DNA of 15,661 nucleotides from DATFLK01 sp035267815 (GTDB taxonomy: Bacteria > Pseudomonadota > Zetaproteobacteria > Mariprofundales > Mariprofundaceae), in the NCBI GenBank assembly GCA_035267815.1, contig DATFLK010000082.1, positions 1 to 15,661 on the forward strand, in the 5' to 3' direction. The position numbers and the translations under genes were made by a program. Positions 6,843 to 14,727 of the stretch are shown piece after piece (the stretch's first letter is position 1; each line of letters opens with the position of its first letter). The notes beneath the pieces are model-generated. The model did not search any database, was not told the origin of the DNA, and was given only the letters and a program-made list of their open reading frames with translations.

Positions 6843-7379
6843 ATGAACATGAAGAAAGAATTCAACAAACAGGAAGGCTTCACGCTTATCGAGCTGATGA
6901 TCGTCGTGGCCATCATCGGCATTCTCGCCGCCATTGCGATCCCGCAGTTCGCAGCATACCGCACCAAGGCGTTCAACTCGGCAGCCGAGTCGGACCTGCA
7001 TACGGCCCGTCTGGCTGAGGAGTCGCTGTTCACCGACTACCAGAAGTATGGCGGTTCGGTGGCGGCTTCGGGCACCGCAGGTGCCACGGCAGGCGCACTG
7101 CTGACCACGGACGGCTTTGTAGCCACGACCACAGCGGGTCAGGAGGCACCGGTTGCGCTCAGCAACAACGTGAAGCTGGTCGCCAACATGGACGGTACCA
7201 GCTCCTACGCCACTGTGACCGCCAAGCATGACAGCGGTGACAAGCTCTATGCCGTGGAGACCGACCAGTCTGGCACCTACTTCAAGGTGAGCGCAGCTGG
7301 TACGGCACTGACCACCGGCACCAGTGTTGCCGCTACAAGCGGTGCCGACTGCACGACCGCCGGCTATACTGCCATGTAA
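6843..7379 (+). CDS. pilA: Type IV major pilin-like protein (PilA type)
   Basis: Secreted pilus subunit of 178 residues. A 12-residue basic leader ends KQEG, then FTLIELMIVVAIIGILAAIA begins the mature 166-residue protein. G at -1, F at +1 and E at +5 are the prepilin peptidase and assembly determinants, and the P22 kink is present. The segment IPQFAAYRTKAFNSAAESDL and the following helix closely resemble Geobacter-type PilA. The rest is Ala/Thr/Gly-rich and predicted beta. There is a single cysteine near the C-terminus, so the usual disulphide loop of group IVa pilins is absent. ATG 6843 is chosen because AGGAGAGG lies at 6831-6838. ATG 6822 has no such site. It is a single-gene unit: 294 non-coding bases precede it and a strong terminator follows. 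Pilus motor, secretin and prepilin peptidase genes are not in the window. Confidence 0.93.
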   Translation: MNMKKEFNKQEGFTLIELMIVVAIIGILAAIAIPQFAAYRTKAFNSAAESDLHTARLAEESLFTDYQKYGGSVAASGTAGATAGALLTTDGFVATTTAGQEAPVALSNNVKLVANMDGTSSYATVTAKHDSGDKLYAVETDQSGTYFKVSAAGTALTTGTSVAATSGADCTTAGYTAM

Positions 7380-7398
7380 AAAAGCCCTTTCGGGTTTT
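7377..7398 (+). terminator. Weak A/T-flanked hairpin directly after the pilin stop
   Basis: CCC, the loop TTTC and GGG, flanked by an A-run and a T-run (7394-7399), form a small stem that starts at the stop codon. It is short but has terminator form, and it precedes the stronger one below. The pair may act as a tandem terminator. Confidence 0.5.
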
Positions 7399-7401
7399 TG
7401 C

Positions 7402-7433
7402 GCAGGGGGGCCTCGGCTCCCCTGCTTTTTTTT
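7402..7433 (+). terminator. Strong rho-independent terminator of the pilin gene
   Basis: A 10-bp stem (GCAGGGGGGC with GCTCCCCTGC, one G-U pair) closes a CTCG tetraloop and is followed by eight T residues at 7426-7433. This is the clearest terminator in the window. It isolates the pilin message from the ABC genes. Confidence 0.93.
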
Positions 7434-7494
7434 GACACCGCGACTAATATAGAGTGATGTTTCACAGCAGCGAAGCAGCCGGTTAAATCGGCCA

Positions 7495-8250
7495 ATGACA
7501 GCGCCACGAGGGGGATCCGTGCTTCGGTTCGAGCAAGTGCATAAGACCTACGCCAGACAGCTGGGCCAGCCAGCCCATGTGGCCCTCAAGGGCGTCGATT
7601 TCGAGATGCAACCGGGAGAAACGCTCGGCCTGATCGGCCCCAACGGGGCAGGCAAGAGCACTTGCATCCGGCTACTTCTCGATTTCATCCGCCCCGACCG
7701 CGGCACGATCCGCATCTTTGGACAGCCGCCGCAGACCCCCGACATACGCCATCGCATCGGTTACCTTCCGGAAATCGCCAACTTCCCGCAGAACGTCTCC
7801 TGCATGGAGATGGTACGCTTCGCCGGACAGACATGCCGCATGTCACGCAACGAGATCGCGACGGCGGCCGACAAGTGGCTCACCCGGTTGGGCCTTTGGC
7901 CCGAGCGAAATCGTCTGTTGCGCGGCTTTTCCAAGGGGATGCAACAGCGCGCCAGCTTTGCGCTGGCGCTGATCCACGACCCGGAACTATTGATCCTAGA
8001 TGAACCGATGAGCGGCCTCGATCCGCTCGGCCGCGTCGATATCGTCAACCTCATCCGCGAACTTCGGCAGGCAGGGAAAAGCGTACTCTTCTGCTCGCAT
8101 CTGCTGGACGACATCGAGCGCATCGCGGAGAAGGTGCTGGTCCTGAACAGGGGGAACGTGCTGTTCCAGGGACCGATCCCCGAGCTCCGGCAGCATGAGA
8201 ACGAACCCCTTGAGACCGCCTTCATGCGCCTGATACGGGGAGATATGTGA
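7495..8250 (+). CDS. ABC transporter ATPase (ABC-2 exporter type; candidate PilH-like)
   Basis: ATPase subunit of an ABC-2 type system, 251 residues. Motifs: Walker A GPNGAGKST (48-56), the Q-loop region YLPEIANFP with Glu (E93) where many ATPases have Gln (common in this subfamily), signature FSKGMQQR (145-152), Walker B LLILDEPMSGLDPLG (165-179), and H202. ATG 7495 lacks a ribosome-binding site. GTG 7519, eight codons later, has GAGG at 7508-7511 and may be the true start. The last 4 bases overlap a possible GTG start of the permease, so the two are coupled. The neighbouring pilin and the third gene of the set recall Myxococcus pilH, but ATPase sequence alone cannot prove it. The 3' part begins the stretch rich in CTAG. 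Confidence 0.93.
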   Translation: MTAPRGGSVLRFEQVHKTYARQLGQPAHVALKGVDFEMQPGETLGLIGPNGAGKSTCIRLLLDFIRPDRGTIRIFGQPPQTPDIRHRIGYLPEIANFPQNVSCMEMVRFAGQTCRMSRNEIATAADKWLTRLGLWPERNRLLRGFSKGMQQRASFALALIHDPELLILDEPMSGLDPLGRVDIVNLIRELRQAGKSVLFCSHLLDDIERIAEKVLVLNRGNVLFQGPIPELRQHENEPLETAFMRLIRGDM

Positions 8251-9053
8251 TGCCGGCCTGGCACAGGGTCAGCGCGCTGGGGCGCATCATCTTCCTAGAC
8301 GGCCTGCGCCGCCATGCCCTAGTCGGGCTGGTGCTTCTATCGCTAGCGGCCGAGGTCTCCGGCTTCCTATTCATGGACTTCTTCGGACGCGACATCGGCC
8401 GAGCCAGCAGTGATTTCCTCTTCTCCGTGATATGGGCCGGGGGGCTGATGTTCCTCTTCTTCCATGCCGTACAGGTCATCTCATGGGACGAGGAACGGAA
8501 GGTGATCTACACCATTCTCTCCCGCCCCCTATCGCGGGCGGAGTACGTACTGGGGGTCTTCACGGGGCTTCTGGCGCTACTGATCGGTCTGCAGCTTCTT
8601 CTGGGTACGGCAGGCTACGCGACGCTCCTAGTCATCAAGCACTCGCTGGCCACGTTCTATTTCCAGCACCTCTCGCTAGCGCACTACCTGCTGACATGGG
8701 CCGGACTCGCAGTTATGCAGACCGCGCTGCTCGCCGTCATCATGCTCTTCTCGGGGATGGTCCGGGGCGGATTCCCGGTGCTGCTGCTCTCTGTGGCCTA
8801 CTATGGTATCTGCGCCGGCCTTCCCGTCGTACGTGATTCGGTCGACGCCCATTCGGCTGCCGGATACCTCCTGCAGATACTCACCGCCCTGTTCCCCGAC
8901 TTTTCCCGTCTAGATTTTAAGGATATGGTGGTGTCGAACCTGTCGGTTACCCACGGCATGCAGGTCTGGATGAATTTTGGACTGGTATTGCTCTACATCG
9001 GCATCGTAACCGGCTTCGCATCCCGCATATACGCCCGCCGGGATCTGCAATGA
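8250..9053 (+). CDS. ABC-2 type permease, six membrane helices (candidate PilI-like)
   Basis: Inner-membrane partner of the ATPase, 267 residues from ATG 8250. Hydrophobic segments lie at about 23-43, 57-77, 101-128, 144-168, 174-192 and 239-257. Between helices 2 and 3 is the coupling element SWDEERKVIYTILSRPLSRA, followed by EYVLGVF, typical of ABC-2 permeases (E...T-I-L-S-R-P-x-S-R-x-x-Y-x-x-G). ATG 8250 overlaps the ATPase stop by one base and has GGGGAG at 8237-8242. GTG 8247 is an alternative. The gene ends with a 4-base ATGA overlap into the next one. Leucine is unusually often encoded by CTA here, unlike the LPS genes. The substrate cannot be told from the sequence. Confidence 0.88.
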   Translation: MPAWHRVSALGRIIFLDGLRRHALVGLVLLSLAAEVSGFLFMDFFGRDIGRASSDFLFSVIWAGGLMFLFFHAVQVISWDEERKVIYTILSRPLSRAEYVLGVFTGLLALLIGLQLLLGTAGYATLLVIKHSLATFYFQHLSLAHYLLTWAGLAVMQTALLAVIMLFSGMVRGGFPVLLLSVAYYGICAGLPVVRDSVDAHSAAGYLLQILTALFPDFSRLDFKDMVVSNLSVTHGMQVWMNFGLVLLYIGIVTGFASRIYARRDLQ

Positions 9054-9892
9054 GATGGTATCGGTGGCTGTTGCTTCCCGTTATGGCTGCCTATGTGGCG
9101 CTGTTCATCCAGGTGGAAAGCGGACACCGAGACACCACACCGGAATTGACACCCACCCTGCCGGCCAGAATGCAGCAGGTCGCTTGGTCCTATATGCACC
9201 AACTGGGAGCCGAGATGCTCTATATCAAGGCGGCCGTCTTCCTAGGGGGTAGAAGCCCGAACACGAAGCCGGAGAGCTATGCCCCGACACTAGCCGATCA
9301 CTTCGATGTCATGAGCAAACTTCACCCCAAACTGATCGACACCTACTTCCTCTGTGAATCCAGCCTCTCTTGGCTCAGCCCGGACAACGCACGCTTCGTC
9401 AACAGTATCCTAGATCGCGGAATTGCGGCACGCCCGAAACAGTGGATGCTCCCCTTCTTCGAAGGCTTCAACCACTGGCGCTATCTAAACGACCCCAAAA
9501 CAGCGGCCTCATACCTGTGGCGTGCGGTCGACACCCATACCGCACCTAGGTGGGTCGGGCAGCTCGCCACCATACTGGCGGCCGAAAATGGCGACATCTA
9601 CGGCGGACTGGCCTGGCTGCAGGCGATGCTGGAAAAGGAGACGGACCCCGACCTCAGGGCCCGCTACAAGGCCGATATCACGGAATTCAGGAAAGCAATG
9701 CACGTGCTTCAGGCAATTCATCAATACCAGAAGGTACATGGTCACAAACCGGCCCACCTTTCGGAGCTTGTACCGCACTTCCTGACGGCCCTGCCAACGA
9801 TGTCGCATGGATTCACCCTCACCTACGACCCCCCGCGTCTGAACCTGAAGCGCAGCAGAGAGAAGCAGCAGCGGAAGAAGGAACAGAGCTAA
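9050..9892 (+). CDS. Membrane-anchored periplasmic protein of the ABC triad, unknown function (candidate PilG-like)
   Basis: I do not recognise a named family. The protein has 280 residues. One N-terminal hydrophobic segment ([16 protein letters not shown], about 6-21) acts as anchor or uncleaved signal, and the rest should be periplasmic. The body is alpha-helical, with repeat-like units rich in W, Y and A (for example [29 protein letters not shown]), which suggests a TPR-like solenoid. The C-terminus is strongly basic ([14 protein letters not shown]). It starts with ATG 9050 inside the permease stop (ATGA), so it belongs to the same complex. In Myxococcus, pilG encodes an accessory protein beside an ABC pair after pilA. 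The match here rests on context only. The stop overlaps the convergent def stop. Confidence 0.75.
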   Translation: MRWYRWLLLPVMAAYVALFIQVESGHRDTTPELTPTLPARMQQVAWSYMHQLGAEMLYIKAAVFLGGRSPNTKPESYAPTLADHFDVMSKLHPKLIDTYFLCESSLSWLSPDNARFVNSILDRGIAARPKQWMLPFFEGFNHWRYLNDPKTAASYLWRAVDTHTAPRWVGQLATILAAENGDIYGGLAWLQAMLEKETDPDLRARYKADITEFRKAMHVLQAIHQYQKVHGHKPAHLSELVPHFLTALPTMSHGFTLTYDPPRLNLKRSREKQQRKKEQS

Positions 9893-9897
9893 AGCTC
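9886..9897. repeat. Palindrome at the convergent stop codons
   Basis: GAGCT-AA-AGCTC is a perfect dyad with a 2-base centre. It contains the TAA stop (9890-9892) of the plus-strand gene and the TAG stop (9891-9889 read leftwards) of def. The loop is too small for a stable hairpin and no T-run follows on either strand, so no normal bidirectional terminator is visible. Confidence 0.5.
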
Positions 9898-10401
9898 CAG
9901 AACCTCCTCGAAACCGAACCGACTCATATCATCCATACGCATCGGATAGAGCACGCCATCCAGATGATCGCACTCGTGCTGTACCACGCGGGCATGGAAG
10001 CCTGTCACCTCACGCTCCACTACCTCCCCATCGGCATCGAACCCGCGGTAACGGATACGACTGTATCTCGGCACGAGACCACGCAACCCCGGCAGGCTGA
10101 GGCAACCCTCCCAGCCATGCTCCATCTCCCGATCCGGCAGATCGATCTCGGGATTGATCAGCACCGTATTGGGCACCGGCTCCGCATCGGGATAGCGCGA
10201 ACTGGACGAAAAGCCGAAGATAACCAGACGCAGGCTGACACCGATCTGCGGGGCGGCCAATCCGGCACCGTCGTGCGCTTGCATGGTATCGTGCATATCC
10301 CGAATCAGGGCATGAAGTTCATCGGTGTCGAAGGCACCGACCGGCACTGCTTTTTGCAACAGGCGAACATCGCCCATCCTCAACACCTCCCGCACCGCCA
10401 T
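9889..10401 (-). CDS. def: Peptide deformylase
   Basis: Removes the formyl group from the N-terminal methionine of new proteins. It has 170 residues, a normal length. All three metal and active-site motifs are intact: [10 protein letters not shown] (45-54), EGCLSLP (98-104, metal ligand C100) and QHECDHLDG (141-149, ligands H142 and H146, catalytic E143). The opening [11 protein letters not shown] matches the usual deformylase N-terminus, which fixes the ATG at 10401-10399. A longer open frame upstream is the shadow of the kinase gene. The start shares one base with the preceding kinase stop (TGATG), so def is the last gene of the minus-strand operon. No fmt gene follows it, unlike the common def-fmt pair. 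Confidence 0.97.
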   Translation of the reverse strand: MAVREVLRMGDVRLLQKAVPVGAFDTDELHALIRDMHDTMQAHDGAGLAAPQIGVSLRLVIFGFSSSSRYPDAEPVPNTVLINPEIDLPDREMEHGWEGCLSLPGLRGLVPRYSRIRYRGFDADGEVVEREVTGFHARVVQHECDHLDGVLYPMRMDDMSRFGFEEVLEL

Positions 10402-11378
10402 CAGACAGGCTCGATCGACAGCAAAGGAGTGAGGCCCTTCATACCCAGATCGTCTATCTCCTCTCTCAAATGCTTTCTGGTCAGGGGAATCTCCCGCAGG
10501 AACTGCCGCTTGCCGTCCCGGAAGGCGAGACGGGAGAAGATGCCGATGGCCTTGATATGGCGCTGCAGGGCGGTCAGGCGCACGGCGCGGTGCCATGTTT
10601 CAACATTGGCAAAACCTTCCTGAAGCGACTGCGGCATCGCCTCGAAGAAATGCCTGCTCCACTCCTGACGGACCAGCTCCGGATAGGCCTGATAGCAGTC
10701 GTAGAGCAACGAGGCCAAATCATAGGTCACGGGCCCCATAACGGCATCCTGGAAATCGATCACGCCCAGAGGCATGCCGCCATCGGGAAGCATCAGGTTG
10801 CGGCTGTGGTAGTCCAGGTGGACGGGCACACGCGGCAACCGTGCAATCTCCCATAGCAGCGGGGCGAGAGCCGCATGGAAGGCCTCCCCGGCTTCGGCCG
10901 ACGGGGTATGGAACGCGACATGTGGAAGATACCAATCGATATAGAGGTTGCACTCGGCTCGCATCCTCGCCACATCGAACAGAGACAGCGCAAACACCGG
11001 TGGATGCGACTGAAGGGCATGGAGCTGACGAAGTGCATCGGCGAACAGGGGAGCGACATCACCGCCATCGGAAAGATGCGCAGCCCAAGTGATATCGCCG
11101 AAATCCTCCAGCAGAAGGAATCCCTGCAATACCTCGCTGCCGATCAGGGAGGGAACACGGACACCCGCTTCGGCAAGCCACTCCCTCACCCGCAGGAAGG
11201 GGCGCACGTCCTCCTTCGGCGGCAGTGCATCCATCAGGACCCGGTTTCCCGCCTTACCCTGCACCCGGAAATAGCGACGGAACGATGCATCCCCCGCCAG
11301 CGGTTGAAGTTCGGCGCTCGGATCGTCCATGACCCGTCTGATCCAGACCCGGGCGTCCTCTAGTCGATCATTTGTCAC
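10401..11378 (-). CDS. amgK: Aminoglycoside-phosphotransferase-fold sugar kinase, AmgK-like (N-acetylmuramate/GlcNAc anomeric kinase)
   Basis: From GTG 11378 the protein has 325 residues. The N-terminal [13 protein letters not shown] (27-39) is characteristic of AmgK, which phosphorylates recovered N-acetylmuramic acid at C1 during cell-wall recycling. LLLEDFGD (88-95) is the hinge region. The Brenner motif is HLDYHSRN (187-194, catalytic D189), and [20 protein letters not shown] (205-224) provides metal-binding D208. The frame extends upstream to 11498, but that part overlaps the SPOR gene and has no homology. GTG 11378 overlaps that gene by 11 bases and has no clear ribosome-binding site, so coupling is likely. 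MurU, the usual partner nucleotidyltransferase, is not next to it here, and substrate is therefore less certain. Confidence 0.85.
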   Translation of the reverse strand: MTNDRLEDARVWIRRVMDDPSAELQPLAGDASFRRYFRVQGKAGNRVLMDALPPKEDVRPFLRVREWLAEAGVRVPSLIGSEVLQGFLLLEDFGDITWAAHLSDGGDVAPLFADALRQLHALQSHPPVFALSLFDVARMRAECNLYIDWYLPHVAFHTPSAEAGEAFHAALAPLLWEIARLPRVPVHLDYHSRNLMLPDGGMPLGVIDFQDAVMGPVTYDLASLLYDCYQAYPELVRQEWSRHFFEAMPQSLQEGFANVETWHRAVRLTALQRHIKAIGIFSRLAFRDGKRQFLREIPLTRKHLREEIDDLGMKGLTPLLSIEPV

Positions 11379-12090
11379 GCAACAGAAGACCGGTGATATG
11401 CATGCGTTGCTGCACAAGCTTGATAGCCGCATCCGCCTGGGCACTGGACGCGTATGGTCCCAGATAGACGCGATACCATACGCCAAGCTCCGGCACATCG
11501 GTCTCTTCGACCCGGCTCAGAATACCGTGTTGACGGAAACGGGCTTTCAACCCCTCGGCATCGCTGCGATTCTGATAGGAACCCACCTGAACACGGAAGC
11601 CGCCCTGTGCTGAAACCGAAGGTGCGGCGACAGTCGCATCGGATGGATGCTCTCCGCCATTTTTCGGGGACGTTCCGGAAGCCTCTTGCTGGGCAAACTG
11701 CTGATGCGGAGCAGTCGGCGAACGGCTCATGGGAGCAGGCGTGACGGCCTGCTTCGGCAGAGAGTTATAGAAAGTCAGATCCCCGACCGCATCCTTGGAG
11801 GCTGGTTTATCGTTCCCTTTCATGCCGGAAAGCTTCTTTCGCAATGCAGTCAGCTCTTGCTGCTGATCCCTGATCTGAGCCAGCAACTGGTCCTTGGCCT
11901 CCTTGCTGATCCCCTCTTTCTGCTGGATCGTGCTGCCCTTACCAAGCCAGAAGCCGCCGGCAAAACTGCCCGCCACCACCAACAGAATACCGATGACCAG
12001 TAACATGCTCTGCAACTGACCCGGGCCACCCGCCGGCGCTTTCCGCGCGGCCCTGCGTCCACCGGACTCGGCGAAGTCTTTTCTTGCCAC
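11368..12090 (-). CDS. SPOR-domain inner-membrane protein (FtsN/DedD-like)
   Basis: Probable septal peptidoglycan-binding protein, 240 residues. Layout: a basic cytoplasmic tail 1-25 (RRAARK), one membrane helix about 28-50 (SMLLVIGILLVVAGSFAGGF), a short coiled coil about 56-90 (KEAKDQLLAQIRDQQQELTA), a Pro/Ser/Gln-rich linker, and a C-terminal SPOR domain from about 162, with FRVQVGSYQNRSDAEGLKAR, then VWYRVYLGPYAS and a final short strand. SPOR domains bind denuded glycan strands at the division site. GTG 12090 shares its G with the argS stop (TAGTG), so translation is coupled. A SPOR gene beside argS is common in Proteobacteria and is often annotated ftsN, but sequence alone does not separate FtsN from DedD here. 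Confidence 0.9.
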   Translation of the reverse strand: MARKDFAESGGRRAARKAPAGGPGQLQSMLLVIGILLVVAGSFAGGFWLGKGSTIQQKEGISKEAKDQLLAQIRDQQQELTALRKKLSGMKGNDKPASKDAVGDLTFYNSLPKQAVTPAPMSRSPTAPHQQFAQQEASGTSPKNGGEHPSDATVAAPSVSAQGGFRVQVGSYQNRSDAEGLKARFRQHGILSRVEETDVPELGVWYRVYLGPYASSAQADAAIKLVQQRMHITGLLLRDK

Positions 12091-13793
12091 TACATGCGCT
12101 CCGGCGCTGCCACACCCAAAAGCCCGAGCCCGTTTCGGATCACCTGCCCCACGGCACGCATCAACAGCAGCCTTGCCTGTGTCAGTTCGGCATCATCGCC
12201 GACCACACGGTACTTGTGATAATAGGTATGCAGATCGGAAGCCAGCGAGGTCAGATAGGTCGCCACGCGATACGGCTCAAGACGGCTGGCAGCCTGCTCA
12301 AGCACCTCCGGATAGCCCAGAAGCTGTTTGATCAGAAGCTGCTCTTCGGCCTCGATCAGCCTAGACACCTCGACACTGGCCGGATCGGCCAATTCAACAC
12401 CCTCTTCGGCGGCTTTTTGCAGAATCGAACAGACACGTGCATGGCCATACTGCACATAATAGACCGGATTCTCGTCGCTCTTCTGTTTGGCGGTCTCTAG
12501 GTCGAAATCAAGCTGACTTTCGGCCCGCCGGGTCAGAAAGTTGAAGCGCACCGCATCCGAACCGACCTCGTCGACCACCTCGCGCAGCGTGACGAAAGTC
12601 CCTGCCCGCTTGGACATGCGCACCGGCTTGCCCTCCCGTGTCAGGTTGACCATCTGCACCAACACCACCTCGGGCTGGTGCTTCTTGCCGGTCAACGCCT
12701 GCATGGCGGCCTGCACACGCGTGATATAACCGCCATGATCGGCACCCCAGACATCCACGAGCCGGTCAAAGTCGCGCTCATGCTTCTCCATATGGTAAGC
12801 GATATCGGCCGCAAAATAGGTCGGCGTTCCGTCCTGTTTGATAAGTGGGCGATCCACATCATCGCCGTAATCGGTCGTACGGAATAGCAGTTGCTCCACC
12901 GGACGGTAGTTCGCCACCTCCTTCCCCTTGGGGGGAGGTAACACACCCCTGTAGGCGATGCCCCTTTCCTCCAAATGACCGATCATTGACTCGATCCGTC
13001 CCGAGGCATGGAGCGTCCGTTCCGAAAAGAAGCGGTCGAAATGGATACCGAGTGCGCCAAGGTCGTCACGGATGATCTCCATCATCAGCCTCACCGCCTC
13101 CTGCCCCAGAAACATGCGCCGCTGCTCGGCATCCATCTCCGAGAGTTCCGAAAAGGGCACCTTCTGGAGCATCTGCCTGGCGGCCTCCACCACATACTCG
13201 CCGGGATAGGCTGACGCCGGAAAATCGACCTTCTCTCCCTGCAGTTCACGCATGCGCAACCATACGGAGTCCGCCAACACCCCCACCTGATTGCCAGCAT
13301 CGTTGATGTAATACTCCTTGTGCACTCGCACGCCACGGGCGGCCATCACCCGCGCCATCGCATCCCCCACCACGGCACCGCGGCCATGGCCGACATGCAT
13401 GGGACCTGTCGGATTGGCGGAAACGAACTCGACACAGGCACTCGGCCCGTCCTCAGCACTGACACAGCCGTAACCGACCGCTGTCGAGACGATGTGCGCC
13501 AAAACCGTGGCCTCCATGGCATGCTGGAGATAGATATTGATGAAGCCGGGACCGGCGATTTCGGTTTTCTCGACCTCGGGTGGCCACTCCACCAGTTCCA
13601 AAAGACGCGCCGCCACGGCATGCGGTTTCAGACCAACCCGGCTGGCCAGCGGCATCGCCACGTTGGCGGCATAATCGCCATGTTCGGTTGTTTTGGGGCG
13701 GCTCAGTGACACACGGGCACCGTCCTCCTCGCCATGTTCGGCCAGAAAGGCCTCCACGGCCAACTGCAGGGATGTTTCCAGTTCGTGTTTCAC
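12090..13793 (-). CDS. argS: Arginyl-tRNA synthetase
   Basis: Class I synthetase charging tRNA-Arg, 567 residues. The N-terminal Arg-S additional domain covers about 1-85 (GDYAANVAMPLA at 39-50). The signature SANPTGPMHVGHGRGAVVGD (125-144) contains the HIGH-type motif HVGH at 133-136. EYYINDAGNQ (160-169) forms the arginine pocket. The KMSKS equivalent is RMSKRAGTFVTL (392-403), a divergence that is normal for ArgS. The DALR anticodon-binding domain fills the C-terminus from about 445 (YYVQYGHARVCSILQKA). The start GTG at 13793 has GGAGG a few bases upstream. The 81-base gap to mutM could hold a promoter, but I see no good one. Confidence 0.97.
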   Translation of the reverse strand: MKHELETSLQLAVEAFLAEHGEEDGARVSLSRPKTTEHGDYAANVAMPLASRVGLKPHAVAARLLELVEWPPEVEKTEIAGPGFINIYLQHAMEATVLAHIVSTAVGYGCVSAEDGPSACVEFVSANPTGPMHVGHGRGAVVGDAMARVMAARGVRVHKEYYINDAGNQVGVLADSVWLRMRELQGEKVDFPASAYPGEYVVEAARQMLQKVPFSELSEMDAEQRRMFLGQEAVRLMMEIIRDDLGALGIHFDRFFSERTLHASGRIESMIGHLEERGIAYRGVLPPPKGKEVANYRPVEQLLFRTTDYGDDVDRPLIKQDGTPTYFAADIAYHMEKHERDFDRLVDVWGADHGGYITRVQAAMQALTGKKHQPEVVLVQMVNLTREGKPVRMSKRAGTFVTLREVVDEVGSDAVRFNFLTRRAESQLDFDLETAKQKSDENPVYYVQYGHARVCSILQKAAEEGVELADPASVEVSRLIEAEEQLLIKQLLGYPEVLEQAASRLEPYRVATYLTSLASDLHTYYHKYRVVGDDAELTQARLLLMRAVGQVIRNGLGLLGVAAPERM

Positions 13794-13874
13794 GCTTCCT
13801 CCATCGGACGCGGTGCATCTTACACGCTGGAGAAGCTGTAAAAAACTCGCAATCGGGGGGCACGATCCATCAGG

Positions 13875-14693
13875 TCATCGCTGACACCCCGGACAGTAGA
13901 AACTGCTTCGACCGGCCTGCACGATACGGCGGATCGTGCCGTCGCACTTCCCGCACCGCTCCCCGGTACGCCCATATACATGAAAGGCGTGGGCAAAATA
14001 GCCGGGGCGACCATCCACGCGTACGAAATCGCTAATCGAACTGCCTCCCGCCTCGATCGCTTCCTGCAGCACTCGCCGGACCGCATCCACCAGCAGCACC
14101 AGACGGGCCTGACTGATTCGTCCGGCGGCCCGCGCGGGATGGATACCGGCCCGGTAGAGCGATTCGGCGGCATAGATATTGCCCACGCCGACCACTGTGC
14201 GGGCATCCATCAACACATTCTTAATCGGTGCATGTCGTCCAACACACCTCGATCGCAGATATTCCACATCGAATCCCAGTTCCAGTGGCTCCGGCCCCAA
14301 ACCGGAGAACCACTGGTGCTGCTGCCACGTCCGCGCCGGAAACAGCCCGACATAGCCGAACCGGCGGGCATCCCGGTAGCGCAGGCTCTGGCCATCCTCG
14401 AAATCGATGCGGACATGCTCGTGCCGGACCGGCGCTGTATCGGCCGGCAACAGGTGAAATTGCCCGGTCATGCCAAGATGCCATGTCATGACCCTCTCTC
14501 CGAAACCAAACAACAGATATTTCGCTCGCCGCCTCACATATTCACACACCCGACCCGGCAGATACTCGGCCATGTCCGCAGGAAAGGGGTAACGCAGACC
14601 GGACGAAAGGTGCTCGACCCGCACCACACGCCTCGCCTCGACCAGCGAACCCAGCCCGCGGCGCACCACCTCGACTTCAGGTAATTCCGGCAC
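13875..14693 (-). CDS. mutM: Formamidopyrimidine-DNA glycosylase (8-oxoguanine repair)
   Basis: Bifunctional glycosylase/AP lyase that removes 8-oxoguanine and FapyG. It has 272 residues. The N-terminus PELPEVEVVRRGL supplies the catalytic proline (after Met removal) and Glu3. K58 in RRAKYLL is the beta-clamp lysine. M75, R110 and F112 fill the void-filling triad positions. The H2TH helix region includes VVGVGNIYAAESLYRAGIHP (167-186). The zinc finger is intact, with C247 and C250 in CGKC and C267 and C270 in CPGC. The start is GTG 14693, fixed by the need for proline as residue 2; AGGGG lies upstream. It is first in the minus-strand operon mutM-argS-SPOR-amgK-def and diverges from the cyclic-nucleotide-domain gene. 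Confidence 0.97.
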   Translation of the reverse strand: MPELPEVEVVRRGLGSLVEARRVVRVEHLSSGLRYPFPADMAEYLPGRVCEYVRRRAKYLLFGFGERVMTWHLGMTGQFHLLPADTAPVRHEHVRIDFEDGQSLRYRDARRFGYVGLFPARTWQQHQWFSGLGPEPLELGFDVEYLRSRCVGRHAPIKNVLMDARTVVGVGNIYAAESLYRAGIHPARAAGRISQARLVLLVDAVRRVLQEAIEAGGSSISDFVRVDGRPGYFAHAFHVYGRTGERCGKCDGTIRRIVQAGRSSFYCPGCQR

Positions 14694-14727
14694 TCTTCAC
14701 CCCTTCTCCCGCACCCGCGACGATCCA

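Noticed and set aside
7432..7460. TTGACA overlapping the terminator T-run as a -35 box for the ABC genes
   Set aside because: The base at 17-base spacing (TGATGT) is a poor -10, and TAATAT at 7445 is only 7 bases away. A promoter for the triad must be near here but cannot be placed.
9550..10623. Long open frame of 357 codons on the plus strand across the triad end, def and the kinase end
   Set aside because: It is antisense to def and out of frame with the triad gene, both of which have full family motifs or coupling. Its low-complexity His/Arg/Thr-rich translation has no domain pattern, so it is a high-GC shadow frame.
10401..11498. Longer AmgK-like protein starting at 11498
   Set aside because: The extra 40 residues are encoded inside the SPOR-domain gene and do not resemble the family, whose homology starts just after GTG 11378.
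13817..13842. Minus-strand TTTACA and TAAGAT as an argS promoter
   Set aside because: The hexamers are good individually, but the spacer is 14 bases, too short for a normal sigma-70 promoter.
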